Positions 48,949-56,691 of a stretch of DNA of 59,643 nucleotides are shown here, in pieces (the stretch's first letter is position 1; the number at the start of each line of letters is the position of its first letter). The position numbers and the translations under genes are program-made. A model generated the notes under the pieces. That model was not told the origin of the DNA. It ran no database searches and was given only the letters and a program-made list of their open reading frames with translations. This stretch comes from Deltaproteobacteria bacterium. Lineage in GTDB: Bacteria; Myxococcota_A; Polyangia; Polyangiales; JADJMO01. The stretch covers positions 99,590-159,232 of the forward strand of contig JACPFM010000001.1 of assembly GCA_016182965.1 (NCBI GenBank), read 5' to 3'.

Positions 48949-49539
48949 GTGGCTCGGACGGTCGTGCGGACCTCGGGGCGCGGTGAGTTGCTGACTCGGT
49001 GCCTGCACCTGACGACCTCCCGGCAAAGGTATTGGCTGGTGGCCCTGAGCGCGATCACGGCGAGCTCGGGGTGTGGCTGGGGCGAACGCCACCAGGCGCG
49101 TCGGGAGCTCCAGGGAGCTGAGAAGGCCGCGGCCGCGGCACTCGGGGCGATGAGGACTGCCGACAGCGCCGTCGAAAAGGCCCGCCTGAAGCTCGAGCCC
49201 AAAGCCGGTTCCTCGACGAGCGATGGCCAGTCGACGAAGCTGCCTCCGGCGCTGGCGGAGGCAATCATTGCGGCGGGTGCTGCTGGCGATTACCGGAAGG
49301 CGCTCGAGGCGACGGTGAAGCCGGCCGCGGACTTCGTGTTGGCAACGCAGCAGTTGAGACACCCACGCGCGGAGCTCGAACGGTGTCGGGAGGCGCAGCG
49401 CCATCACGCAACGGCGTGCGCGGGCGGCAAGGCGCTCGACGTGGCATGCATCGCGGCTTGGAACGAGATGGCGAGTGCGGCCGATGGGTTCGGCCGCGCA
49501 GCGGCGGCGTACGGGGTGGGCTTTGCCAGGGTGCGGTAG
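48949..49539 (+). CDS. Small lipoprotein, helical, unknown function
   Basis: The product is 196 aa from GTG 48949. A signal-like helix YWLVALSAITASSGC (lipobox ASSGC) comes after a basic start of about 30 residues; a later start may be real. The mature part is helical and rich in Ala, Lys and Glu (ARRELQGAEKAAAAALGAMR, TADSAVEKARLKLEPKAGSS, AAGAAGDYRKALEATVKPAA). It has a C-terminal Cys cluster (CREAQRHHATACAGGKALDV followed by ACIAAWNEM). No family was recognised. Confidence 0.5.
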   Translation: MARTVVRTSGRGELLTRCLHLTTSRQRYWLVALSAITASSGCGWGERHQARRELQGAEKAAAAALGAMRTADSAVEKARLKLEPKAGSSTSDGQSTKLPPALAEAIIAAGAAGDYRKALEATVKPAADFVLATQQLRHPRAELERCREAQRHHATACAGGKALDVACIAAWNEMASAADGFGRAAAAYGVGFARVR

Positions 49540-49608
49540 GGGAAGCCCCCGGGGCAACGGCCGGACGCACGACGCCCAAGCGCCGCTGATGACGCCGCCG
49601 ACCCCCTG

Positions 49609-49689
49609 ATGCAGAAGATCCGCTACCTCGACAAGCTGATCGACGAGCTCGCCAAGGGGAAGAAGATGGCGAGCATCCTTCGACGGTAG
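49609..49689 (+). CDS. Possible 26-codon small ORF or 3' gene fragment
   Basis: ATG 49609 opens [20 protein letters not shown] and ends ILRR at TAG 49687-49689. It is in the same frame as the upstream lipoprotein, whose TAG at 49537 is followed by 49 sense codons before this stop. The peptide is a charged amphipathic helix unlike the GC-biased noise around it. It could be a leftover end of an older gene. The remaining 245 bases before the AraC gene hold nothing else I can support. Confidence 0.25.
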   Translation: MQKIRYLDKLIDELAKGKKMASILRR

Positions 49690-49784
49690 CCGCGAGTGGG
49701 CGCGCACGCTGACCGCGAGCGTGGCCTTGCGTTTCTGATCACGGTTGCCGGCGCGGTGATCTGCGACGATGGTCCTCTTCGACC

Positions 49785-50690
49785 ATGCGCGAAACGCGGC
49801 TCGCGTTGCATCAGGTGTTGCGGTTCATCCCTCGCCACGCGCGCGCCGTCGTCGAGATCGTCTCCAAGAAGCGTCCGGAGGTGATCGTGCGGCGGACGCG
49901 CTACGCGGGAGCTGTGGTCGACGAGCGGGTGCTCACCCGCGCGTTCGCCTGGATCCCTCGCTCCCCTGCGCTGCAGGCCATCGTGCTGCTCGAAGGCTCG
50001 GCGCGCCTCTGGCCGCACGACGGCGGCGCCGACGCGCGCATGGTCCCCGGCGACGCGGTGCTCCTCACGCCGTCCGATGCGAGCATGGGCCGGTTCGAGG
50101 ACGCGACCTACCTCGACCTCGAGTGGCTGCCCGACGCGCTGCCCCGCAAGGGAGCGATCGAGCGGCTCGCGCGCGTCGATCTCGAGCGCGCGTCGCGGCT
50201 CGGCGAGGAAGTCGCCACCGGAGCGACCGCGGATCGTACGCTGTTCGAGCAGGCGTTCGCCCTCTTCCGCGCGATCGGCGCGCCGCTCGGCGGGCTGTCG
50301 GCGGCGACGGTGGAGCGCGCGCCGGGCCGCCCGTCGGCGCAGGACATCGCGATCGCGCAGGCGATAACCGCGCAGGTCGCCGATCTGCGCTCCTCGGCGA
50401 CCGCGCTCTCGTTCGGCGAGCACGCGGGGATGTCGCCCCGGCAGCTGCAGCGCATCCTCGCGAGCTACTTCGAACGCTACCGCATGAACGCGACCAACTG
50501 GCGCGACATGCGCAATCGCTATCGCATCCACATCGCGATCACCCTCTTGAGCATCCCAGACCTACCGATCGCGACCATCGCCGACGAGGTCGGGTACGCC
50601 TCGCCGGCGGCGTTGGCGCGCGCGTTCGCCGATCGCGGGCTGCCGACGCCGGGCGAGATGCGCGCGGAGATCGCGCGGATGGCCGGGTGA
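49785..50690 (+). CDS. AraC-family transcriptional regulator
   Basis: The product is 301 aa. The N-terminal sensing half has a cupin-like strand pattern (AFAWIPRSPALQAIVLLEGS, WPHDGGADARMVPGDAVLLT). The C-terminal DNA-binding half has two helix-turn-helix units. The first is LSFGEHAGMSPRQLQRILAS; the second is LPIATIADEVGYASPAALAR, ending FADRGLPTPGEMRAEIARMA. Its stop overlaps an operator-like sequence (50689-50719) that recurs at 52290-52319 behind a decayed AraC 3' end. It likely controls the gene downstream of it, of which only a fragment remains (50727-50903). Confidence 0.85.
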   Translation: MRETRLALHQVLRFIPRHARAVVEIVSKKRPEVIVRRTRYAGAVVDERVLTRAFAWIPRSPALQAIVLLEGSARLWPHDGGADARMVPGDAVLLTPSDASMGRFEDATYLDLEWLPDALPRKGAIERLARVDLERASRLGEEVATGATADRTLFEQAFALFRAIGAPLGGLSAATVERAPGRPSAQDIAIAQAITAQVADLRSSATALSFGEHAGMSPRQLQRILASYFERYRMNATNWRDMRNRYRIHIAITLLSIPDLPIATIADEVGYASPAALARAFADRGLPTPGEMRAEIARMAG

Positions 50691-50719
50691 TGCATTTCCG
50701 GACGCGACCGTATCGTCCG
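50689..50719. promoter_or_regulatory. Candidate AraC operator, copy 1
   Basis: The site starts GATGCATTTCCGGAC and ends CGTATCGTCCG. It contains CGGAC-N11-GTCCG, an inverted pair. It overlaps the AraC stop codon and matches 52290-52319 (minus strand) at most positions. A related half-copy (GATGCACATCTCCGGACATC) is at 50971-50990. Confidence 0.55.
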
Positions 50720-50726
50720 TCGTCCG

Positions 50727-50903
50727 CATTCCTCGGAGAACAGCACCATCTCCGACAGCGCCGGCGTCGGCGTGAACCTCGCCTACAGCGGCGCGGTCGT
50801 CGACTTCCTCCCGACCAACACCTTCACCCGCATCGCGAGCTGCAAGCAGAGCACGCCGCGGAGTGCCCCCGGCGCGTGCCCGTCGTCGGTCGCCTGCCCG
50901 TGA
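50727..50903 (+). pseudogene. 3' fragment of a secreted Cys-containing protein
   Basis: The frame reads ENSTISDSAGVGVNLAYSGA, VVDFLPTNTFTRIASCKQST and APGACPSSVACP, then TGA. It has no start codon or signal; the residue choice and late cysteines look like the end of an exported protein. It follows operator copy 1, so the 5' part was probably lost. The rest of the 355-base gap up to 51046 contains only the partial operator at 50971. Confidence 0.4.
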
Positions 50904-51046
50904 GGCGAGAGCGACGTGAGGCGCCCGCGGTGCGCAACGCATCATCTCGTCTGATGTCTCGGGTGAGCTCGATGCACATCTCCGGACATCGCCTTGATTC
51001 TCGTACACCGAGCCCTAGCATTGGCGGCGAGCGTATTCAGCCGTAT

Positions 51047-51811
51047 TCAGTCAGCGCACGTCGACGGCGTCTCGCTCAAGCTCCCGTCGACGGCGAAGTA
51101 GAACGAGCGACGCGCGTAGACGTGTTCGTCGTCGACCTTCGTCGTTGCCTTGGCCGAGTCGTAGGTCCAGATCCACATCGCGCTGCCGGGGATGTCCGCG
51201 ATGGTGCCCCACGGAGACGCGCCGTTCGGCGCCTGCTCGAAGGCCGCGACCCACGCGGCGTCAGATGTCGTCGGGGCGTACCATTCGGTGACGAGCGTCG
51301 GGCTGATCTTCCAGCTGGCGTCCGAGACCAGGGTGAATGAGGTTCCCGCGTCGGCTGCGGACGTGAGAACCGCGAGGATGCCACGGTCATGGCCGCCCTG
51401 CGACGACGTGTTGATCCCCTCGACCCCGATGACATTGACCTTCTTCGGGTGCAGGAAGAGCGTGACGTCATACGAGCGAGCGTCGCCCCATCCGTAGGCG
51501 CCGCCGTCGAGGAGCGTGCCGTTCACATAGACCTTGCGCTCGTTGTCTGCGGTGAGGCGCAGCGTGGCGTGGACGACGGCGCTTGGTGCTACGCCGCACG
51601 GCACTGTCGTGTCCAACGGCGCGGTGTCGGACGGCGTCGCCGTGTCGAACTGCGCGGCGTCGACTCGGGTGTCCGCCACGGAGGATTCGGCCCCGGCGCC
51701 ATCGGCCGCCGCGCCGTCGGGGCCCTCGGCCGACGCTGTCGTCGTTCCGCCGCACGCGGAGGGCACGGCGGCAAGGAAAAGGAGGGCTACGGCAAAGAGT
51801 GAATTGCTCAT
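51047..51811 (-). CDS. Lipoprotein with beta-sandwich (carbohydrate-binding-like) domain
   Basis: The product is 254 aa. The signal MSNSLFAVALLFLAAVPSAC has lipobox VPSAC. A low-complexity Ala/Asp/Thr linker runs to residue 70. The domain (VVHATLRLTADNERKVYVNG, TLLDGGAYGWGDARSYDVTL, FLHPKKVNVIGVEGINTSSQ, DASWKISPTLVTEWYAPTTS, SAMWIWTYDSAKATTKVDDE) fits the galactose-binding-like jelly roll seen with glycosidases and in myxobacterial surface proteins. W-x-W-x-Y near the end is typical of such ligand faces. The ligand is unknown. Confidence 0.7.
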   Translation of the reverse strand: MSNSLFAVALLFLAAVPSACGGTTTASAEGPDGAAADGAGAESSVADTRVDAAQFDTATPSDTAPLDTTVPCGVAPSAVVHATLRLTADNERKVYVNGTLLDGGAYGWGDARSYDVTLFLHPKKVNVIGVEGINTSSQGGHDRGILAVLTSAADAGTSFTLVSDASWKISPTLVTEWYAPTTSDAAWVAAFEQAPNGASPWGTIADIPGSAMWIWTYDSAKATTKVDDEHVYARRSFYFAVDGSLSETPSTCAD

Positions 51812-52017
51812 TTTGCACCTATGATGCGCGAATCAAAACGGTCACGAGCACTCCTCGGACAACGTCTCTCCGTATCCGGCTGGTTGCCGAACACGAGGCC
51901 GCGCCATGGGCCTGCGACGCTCGTCGTCGCGGTCAAGACGATCGGCTTCGCCTCGGTTCCGACGGCGACGATGGACGCCTTGCGCTGGCGCGACGAGGGC
52001 CAATGCGCGCTTCATCA

Positions 52018-52266
52018 TCAGTCTCCGCACCGCTTGAGGTAGGCCGCGCAGCACTGTCGGGCCTTGTCGGTTCCTCCGGCGCAGCACTTCGAGAGATAGG
52101 TGCACATCGGGTTGTTCTTCGCGAGCGGGGTCGCGTCGCCGTCGTCGAGCGGGCACGCCGGACTCGGCTCCTCGACTGCCTCTGCGGCGTGCGTCGCCGT
52201 GGGCGACGCCGCCACGACCGCGAACAACCCGACCATGGACACGCGCGAGAGCAGTTGTGTCAGCAT
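52018..52266 (-). CDS. Small secreted Cys-rich peptide
   Basis: The product is 82 aa from ATG 52266. A signal peptide (LLSRVSMVGLFAVVAASPTA, cleavage near THAAE) leaves about 53 residues. Those end in MCTYLSKCCAGGTDKARQCC followed by AAYLKRCGD: six cysteines in a compact cluster after an isolated one (PACPLDD). Such spacing suggests a disulfide-stabilised peptide, for example a toxin- or signal-like product. It starts 24 bases from operator copy 2, with a decayed AraC 3' end beyond, so it is probably the AraC-controlled target gene. The family was not recognised. Confidence 0.6.
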   Translation of the reverse strand: MLTQLLSRVSMVGLFAVVAASPTATHAAEAVEEPSPACPLDDGDATPLAKNNPMCTYLSKCCAGGTDKARQCCAAYLKRCGD

Positions 52267-52289
52267 GCCTATCGGACGGGAAATCGGGG

Positions 52290-52319
52290 CGGACGATACG
52301 AAATGTCCGAAAATGCATC
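52290..52319. promoter_or_regulatory. Candidate AraC operator, copy 2
   Basis: On the minus strand the site runs from GATGCATTTTCGGAC to TCGTATCGTCCG, with CGGAC-N10-GTCCG. A second TTTCGGACAT lies 18 bases upstream (near 52321-52331). It is 24 bases before the start of the small Cys-rich gene. Confidence 0.55.
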
Positions 52320-52349
52320 GATGTCCGAAATTGGATTGCGCCGAATCAC

Positions 52350-52434
52350 GCCCATGCGCGCGATCTCGGCGCGGATCTGGCCGGGCGACTCGACCGCACC
52401 CCTGGTAGGTCCACGGGGCGTACCAGACCTGCGC
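52350..52434 (-). pseudogene. Decayed 3' end of a second AraC-family gene
   Basis: The minus-strand sequence contains CAGGTCTGGTACGCC, aligning to GAGGTCGGGTACGCC (EVGYA of the second helix-turn-helix). About 40 bases later it reads ESPGQIRAEIARMG, matching TPGEMRAEIARMAG at the end of the intact AraC protein. The residues between are shortened and out of frame. The rest of the 353-base gap (52267-52620) shows no other gene. Confidence 0.6.
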
Positions 52435-52620
52435 CAGAGCCATCGTCCCGATGGATCATGACCCGGCACGCGCCGTAGGTAGGTCATGAGAACTGCCGCC
52501 CGAGCTCCTCCCGCGCGACGCGGCCGCACCTCTGGGCCGTGGGCGGTCCACGGCAGCCGCGCGACACATCTTCGCGGCCGAGGCGCGAGCGGATCGACGG
52601 CTGCTCCGCGAGGCGGCTCC

Positions 52621-53541
52621 TCAGCGCGCGGGGTTGCGCGCGAATCGAGCCGCGAGCTGGTCGAGCGCCGCGATGGTGTCGCTCGACGCGGACGACTTCG
52701 CCGCGGCGATCAGCGCCGGCGTCGACGGATCGTCGACGACCATCAACGCGTTCGATGCCGCCTGCCGCACCTCGCCGTCGTAGCCGACGAACGTCGCGAC
52801 GAGCGCGCGCGCGGAGATCGAGCGGACGTCCGACTCCTCGCCCGGCAGCGCGACCTTGCCGGTGCGGAACGCCCACGCCGCGCCGTTGTCGGCGAGCGAG
52901 CGCACCGCCGCGCGCGCGACCTCCGTCGACGGCCGTGACGCGAGCAGCGCAGCGAGCGCGCTCGCGATCGGACGCCGGCGCGCGACGCCCGCGCCGGAGA
53001 CGACCGGCAGCTCGCCCTTCGCGATGCGCGCCGCGAGGAGCGCGACGGACGTGTCGTCGGCGAGGCGCGCGATCGCCTGGGCGGCCGCGGCGGCCACGAC
53101 CGGATCGGGATCGTCGAGGAGCGGGGCCACGACCTCGCGCGTCCGCGGATCGCGCAGGTGACCGAGCGCCTCGACGACGCCGGCGCGCCACGCGGTCCGT
53201 GCGGTCGCCGTCAGCGCCCCGTCGCTCTCGCCGTCGAGCACGCGCTCGACCAGGGCGAGGACCGCGTCGCTCCCGAGGTGCTCGAGGTGCTGCGGGACGG
53301 GCGCGAGCCGGCCGCGTCGAGTGGCGTCGAGCTCCGGGAGCCTGGCGCGCACCGCCGCGACGCGCTCGAACGTGCTCGGCGAACGCGACCGGGCCGCGCC
53401 GATCTCGCGCGCCCACGCGCCGCGATCGATCGCCGAGACCACGACCGTCGGCGCGACGTTCGCGACGACACCGCCCGTCGCAGTCCCCGCGCCGAGCGAC
53501 GCGACGAGCGACAGACCCACCACCGCCAGGACCGTCCTCAT
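52621..53541 (-). CDS. Exported HEAT-repeat protein, coupled to the arginine deiminase
   Basis: The product is 306 aa. The signal peptide (MRTVLAVVGLSLVASLGAGT) is followed by HEAT-like helical pairs: WRAGVVEALGHLRDPRTREV, APLLDDPDPVVAAAAAQAIA, TEVARAAVRSLADNGAAWAF and ATFVGYDGEVRQAASNALMV, followed by VDDPSTPALIAAA. The DP-V-AA pattern is that of PBS/HEAT scaffolds. The start overlaps the stop of the upstream deiminase gene by ATGA, so the two proteins are made together. A periplasmic adaptor or substrate-presenting role for the deiminase is an inference. Confidence 0.8.
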   Translation of the reverse strand: MRTVLAVVGLSLVASLGAGTATGGVVANVAPTVVVSAIDRGAWAREIGAARSRSPSTFERVAAVRARLPELDATRRGRLAPVPQHLEHLGSDAVLALVERVLDGESDGALTATARTAWRAGVVEALGHLRDPRTREVVAPLLDDPDPVVAAAAAQAIARLADDTSVALLAARIAKGELPVVSGAGVARRRPIASALAALLASRPSTEVARAAVRSLADNGAAWAFRTGKVALPGEESDVRSISARALVATFVGYDGEVRQAASNALMVVDDPSTPALIAAAKSSASSDTIAALDQLAARFARNPAR

Positions 53542-55379
53542 CGCGCAGCCTCCCACCACTTCGCCGTCGGGATGGCGCGCATGACGTTCGAGCCGCAATG
53601 GACCTCACCGAGGTTCCGGTGATAGCCGTCCCAGTCCTCGACCCACGTGACCGAGACGCCGTGCGGCGCGAGCGCCGCCTCGACGGCGGTCTGGAAGGGA
53701 TCCTTGCCTTCGATCATCGGTCCGTGTGGATCGGGCGCCGCGAGGTGCGTCGCGTCGAGCACGAGCGCGTTGACCATCCCGGGCTGGTAGGCGACCGAAC
53801 CGCCGTAGATCTTCGAGTGGAGGAACGGTATCGGGACGATCTCGTCGGTCGTGAGGCCGGTCTCCCTCGCGAGCACCTCGATCTGCGCGTCGACCTCCGC
53901 GGCGGCCTCGGCCGACGCCGCCATCACGTCGGGGTCCGCGAGCACGTCGTCGATCGAGACCTCGGCCGGGGACTCGACGCCCTCCTCGTCGAGCCAGTAC
54001 TTGCCGAGGAACATCTTCGTTCCGCCCTGGCCCGCGGCCTTCGCGTCCTCGAGCATCTTCTTGGCGAGGCGCGCGTCGTTGGCGAGCAGCAGAAACGAGC
54101 GCTGCGTGGGCTTGGGCGCGGGCACGAAGCTGAGGGTCTCGTCGAGGTGCGACACGAAGAGCCACGACGTGTCGACGAACACCGGATCCTGGACTCCCTG
54201 CGCGGCGAGCAGCGCCGCGAACGACCGGTCGGGGTAGAAGCTCGGCGTCGCGCCGCGGATGATCCGCCCGAGCGGCCACTTCTTGCCGGCGTGCTCGAAG
54301 GGCGGGATCGTCTCGGTGTTGCCGAAGGAGTTGAGCGAATCCATGTCGGGGTTCGACCTCGGATCGAACTGCTGGAGGCCGGCGACGTCCTTGCCGCGGA
54401 GGTTGGTGAACACCAGCTTCCCCGCGGGGCGGAGCGGGTTCTTCAGGCTGTCGCGGTAGATGTTCGACGAGCGGATCGCGACGCGCACGACGTGCTGCTC
54501 GCCGCCGGGCGCCGGCATCGACATGTAGCCGGTCTCGAAGAAGTCCTGCGTCCACGGATCGCGATCGGGCACGCCGTCGAGCGCCTCCATCCCGTTCGGC
54601 GTCTTGGCCGCGGTGACCGCCTTGGCGAGGTCGGCGCGGAAGGCGGTCGAGCCCGCGTCGAGGATCTTGGTGGTGAACACCTTCTCGGCGGGCGAGACGT
54701 GGTGCTGGAGGAGCACGGGCGCGACGCGCATCCGCACGGTGTCGCTCGCTTCGAACGCCGGACGACCGCCGGGGGTGCCGTCGAAGACGACGCGCCAGGT
54801 GACGTCGACGAAGCCGTCCCACACCGCCTTGTCGCGGACGACGTCCTTCGCCTCGATCGCGAGCTCGACGCCGGCCGCGACGTCGGCCGAAGAGAGCAGC
54901 TCGATCGCGGGATCGATAGCGACGAAGCCGTCGGGACCCTTCTTGAACAGCCGCACGAAGGGCGCGGCCGCCGCGCTGATCTCGAGGGTGCCGCGGGCGC
55001 CCTCGGGCACCTCGGCCCACGGTGCGGTCTTCAGCCGCGCGAGATCGAGGAGATCGTCGTCGCCGTCGACGACGTCGTTGGCGGCGTCGTTGCAGGACGG
55101 GAGGTCGACGTCGGTGAGCCCCGTCGTCGGACACGCCCGCTGATCGTCGTCGATGTTGGCGAGGAGGATGGCGCCGTGCCTCCCGTCCCACCCGTCTTCG
55201 CCCTCGTCCTCGGTCGGATCGTCGAGGTCGACGGTTCCGTTGCGGTTGTTGTCGGCGCGCAGATCGACCTTCGGCGCCGGCCAGACGGGCGCGGGCGGGT
55301 CGTTCGACTTGCTGCTGCACGCGGCGAGGACGAAAGGAACGATGCACGCGAGCCAACACGCCCGCGACGACGCTGACAT
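53538..55379 (-). CDS. Protein-arginine deiminase-like lipoprotein
   Basis: The product is 613 aa from ATG 55379 (a GTG lies one codon earlier). The lipobox is VLAACSS. A region of about 250 residues includes an Asp-rich RADNNRNGTVDLDDPTEDEG that may bind calcium. The catalytic domain matches the PAD family closely: DPWTQDFFETGYMSMP (Asp279), LNSFGNTETIPPFEHAGKKW, LGRIIRGATPSFYPDRSF, WLFVSHLDETLSFVPAP (His411, Asp413), GMVNALVLDATHLAAPDPHG, and NLGEVHCGSNVMR (Cys595). All four catalytic positions are kept. PADs convert peptidyl-arginine to citrulline. Attachment to the outer membrane would place this activity outside the cell. Confidence 0.9.
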   Translation of the reverse strand: MSASSRACWLACIVPFVLAACSSKSNDPPAPVWPAPKVDLRADNNRNGTVDLDDPTEDEGEDGWDGRHGAILLANIDDDQRACPTTGLTDVDLPSCNDAANDVVDGDDDLLDLARLKTAPWAEVPEGARGTLEISAAAAPFVRLFKKGPDGFVAIDPAIELLSSADVAAGVELAIEAKDVVRDKAVWDGFVDVTWRVVFDGTPGGRPAFEASDTVRMRVAPVLLQHHVSPAEKVFTTKILDAGSTAFRADLAKAVTAAKTPNGMEALDGVPDRDPWTQDFFETGYMSMPAPGGEQHVVRVAIRSSNIYRDSLKNPLRPAGKLVFTNLRGKDVAGLQQFDPRSNPDMDSLNSFGNTETIPPFEHAGKKWPLGRIIRGATPSFYPDRSFAALLAAQGVQDPVFVDTSWLFVSHLDETLSFVPAPKPTQRSFLLLANDARLAKKMLEDAKAAGQGGTKMFLGKYWLDEEGVESPAEVSIDDVLADPDVMAASAEAAAEVDAQIEVLARETGLTTDEIVPIPFLHSKIYGGSVAYQPGMVNALVLDATHLAAPDPHGPMIEGKDPFQTAVEAALAPHGVSVTWVEDWDGYHRNLGEVHCGSNVMRAIPTAKWWEAAR

Positions 55380-55523
55380 CACGCTGTTGTGCCCCGAGCG
55401 CGCGGAATGTCAACGTGAACCTGCGTTTCCGCCACGGGACACGGCGATCAGGGTGCGCTCGCGCAAGACCGCGAAGGCTTCGGGCGTATCCTCGGCGGTG
55501 CGTCTCTTGCTCGAGGAGCTCCC

Positions 55524-56210
55524 ATGATGCGTCGTTGGCTGTCGTGCGCGCTGTTGATCGCGAGCGCCGCCGGGTGCGGTGACTCGGGGGAGGGGCTCGG
55601 CGGGCGGCCGAATTCAGGCCTGATCGGCGGGTCGGGCACCGCGCGGCCCGAGTGCGGCGCGCTCGCACAGGGCTGCATGGGCCAGGGGCTCGACGCGCCG
55701 ATCGCGCTCGGGAGCACGCTCGAGATCGCGCTCGACTACCAGATCGGGGGGTCCTCGGGGCCGCCGACCGAGATCGAGAGCGCGAACCCGCTCGTGCTGA
55801 AGAGCGAGGGCAAGGGGCGCGTCACGGCCACCGGCGAAGGGATCAGCGCGCTGATGTTCGCCGCGCCCGACGGCGCGGTGATCGATTTCCTGCACGTGTG
55901 GGTCGCGGCGCCCGACGAGCTGCGCGTGGTCCGCTACGGAGACGAGGGCAACCTCCTCGGACGCGTTCAGGACGAGGTGAAGCTGCTCGTGGGCGACGAG
56001 CTCCTCGTCGCCGTCGAGACGTACGGCAAGGGCCAGGCGCTGCTCGGGAACTTCCTCCTCGAGTACGAGGTCACCGGCGCCGACGTCGCCGTGGTCCCCG
56101 ACGCGGTCGACGGTCTCTACCGCGTCGTCGCGCGAACCGCCGGAGCCTCGACGATCACCTTCAAGGCGCTCGGCTTGAACCGCGCCATCGCCATCGAGGT
56201 GCTGCCGTGA
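55524..56210 (+). CDS. Lipoprotein with Ig-like beta domains
   Basis: The product is 228 aa from ATG 55524 (two ATGs in a row) with GAGGAGC upstream. The lipobox is SAAGC. After CGALAQGCMGQG the chain is all beta: DAPIALGSTLEIALDYQIGG, RVTATGEGISALMFAAPDGA, LHVWVAAPDELRVVRYGDEG, DELLVAVETYGKGQALLGNF and TGASTITFKALGLNRAIAIE-like strands. These resemble Big-type (bacterial Ig-like) folds in exported myxobacterial proteins. Its stop overlaps the next gene's GTG (GTGA), so the two are translated together. The ligand is unknown. Confidence 0.7.
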   Translation: MMRRWLSCALLIASAAGCGDSGEGLGGRPNSGLIGGSGTARPECGALAQGCMGQGLDAPIALGSTLEIALDYQIGGSSGPPTEIESANPLVLKSEGKGRVTATGEGISALMFAAPDGAVIDFLHVWVAAPDELRVVRYGDEGNLLGRVQDEVKLLVGDELLVAVETYGKGQALLGNFLLEYEVTGADVAVVPDAVDGLYRVVARTAGASTITFKALGLNRAIAIEVLP

Positions 56211-56596
56211 ACGCGGTTCGAGCGATTCTGATCAGCGCGTTCGCGACCGCCGCGATCGGGTGCCCGAAGGCCGACCAGGCGAAGCGCATCGAGATCTACG
56301 CGCTCACCGCGCCGCCGCCCGCGCGCGCCGCGCAGATCACCAACGGCGACGCCGCCCATCGCGTCGTGATCGGAAAGGGCGTCGCGCTCGCCGTCACCAG
56401 CTGGACCACCTGCCCGGGCTCCCCCGACACCGCCCTGTCCTCGGCCGACCCCACCACGCTCGGAACCCGCACGGTCTACCGCCGGGGCATGCCCGACCAG
56501 TTCCTGATCTTCGGCGTCAGGGCCGGCTTCACGACGCTCACCGCGAAGAACGGCTGCGCCGAACAACGCTACGACGTCGAGGTCCGCGCCGACTGA
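56207..56596 (+). CDS. Small lipoprotein coupled to the gene before it
   Basis: The product is 129 aa from GTG 56207. The signal MNAVRAILISAFATAAIGC gives lipobox AAIGC. The mature part has one beta sandwich: KRIEIYALTAPPPARAAQIT, HRVVIGKGVALAVTSWTTCP, DQFLIFGVRAGFTTLTAKNG, then CAEQRYDVEVRAD with a likely disulfide between CPG and GCA. The last strands mirror those of its upstream partner, which may mean the pair arose by duplication (weak inference). The GTGA overlap suggests a fixed ratio of the two lipoproteins. Confidence 0.65.
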   Translation: MNAVRAILISAFATAAIGCPKADQAKRIEIYALTAPPPARAAQITNGDAAHRVVIGKGVALAVTSWTTCPGSPDTALSSADPTTLGTRTVYRRGMPDQFLIFGVRAGFTTLTAKNGCAEQRYDVEVRAD

Positions 56597-56691
56597 TCCG
56601 CGCCCTCGCTCACCTTCGACCCCCTACCTTCGACCTGGCGCGCGCGAGCGACCGCTGCGTGTGCGCCGGAGCCGACCCGCCGGTACACGCG

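Noticed and set aside
51812..52017. Minus-strand frame reading IVAVGTEAKPIVLTATTSVA
   Set aside because: It has hydrophobic, protein-like residues but no start codon, signal or recognised family; it may be a relic but cannot be supported. Nothing else was seen in this gap.
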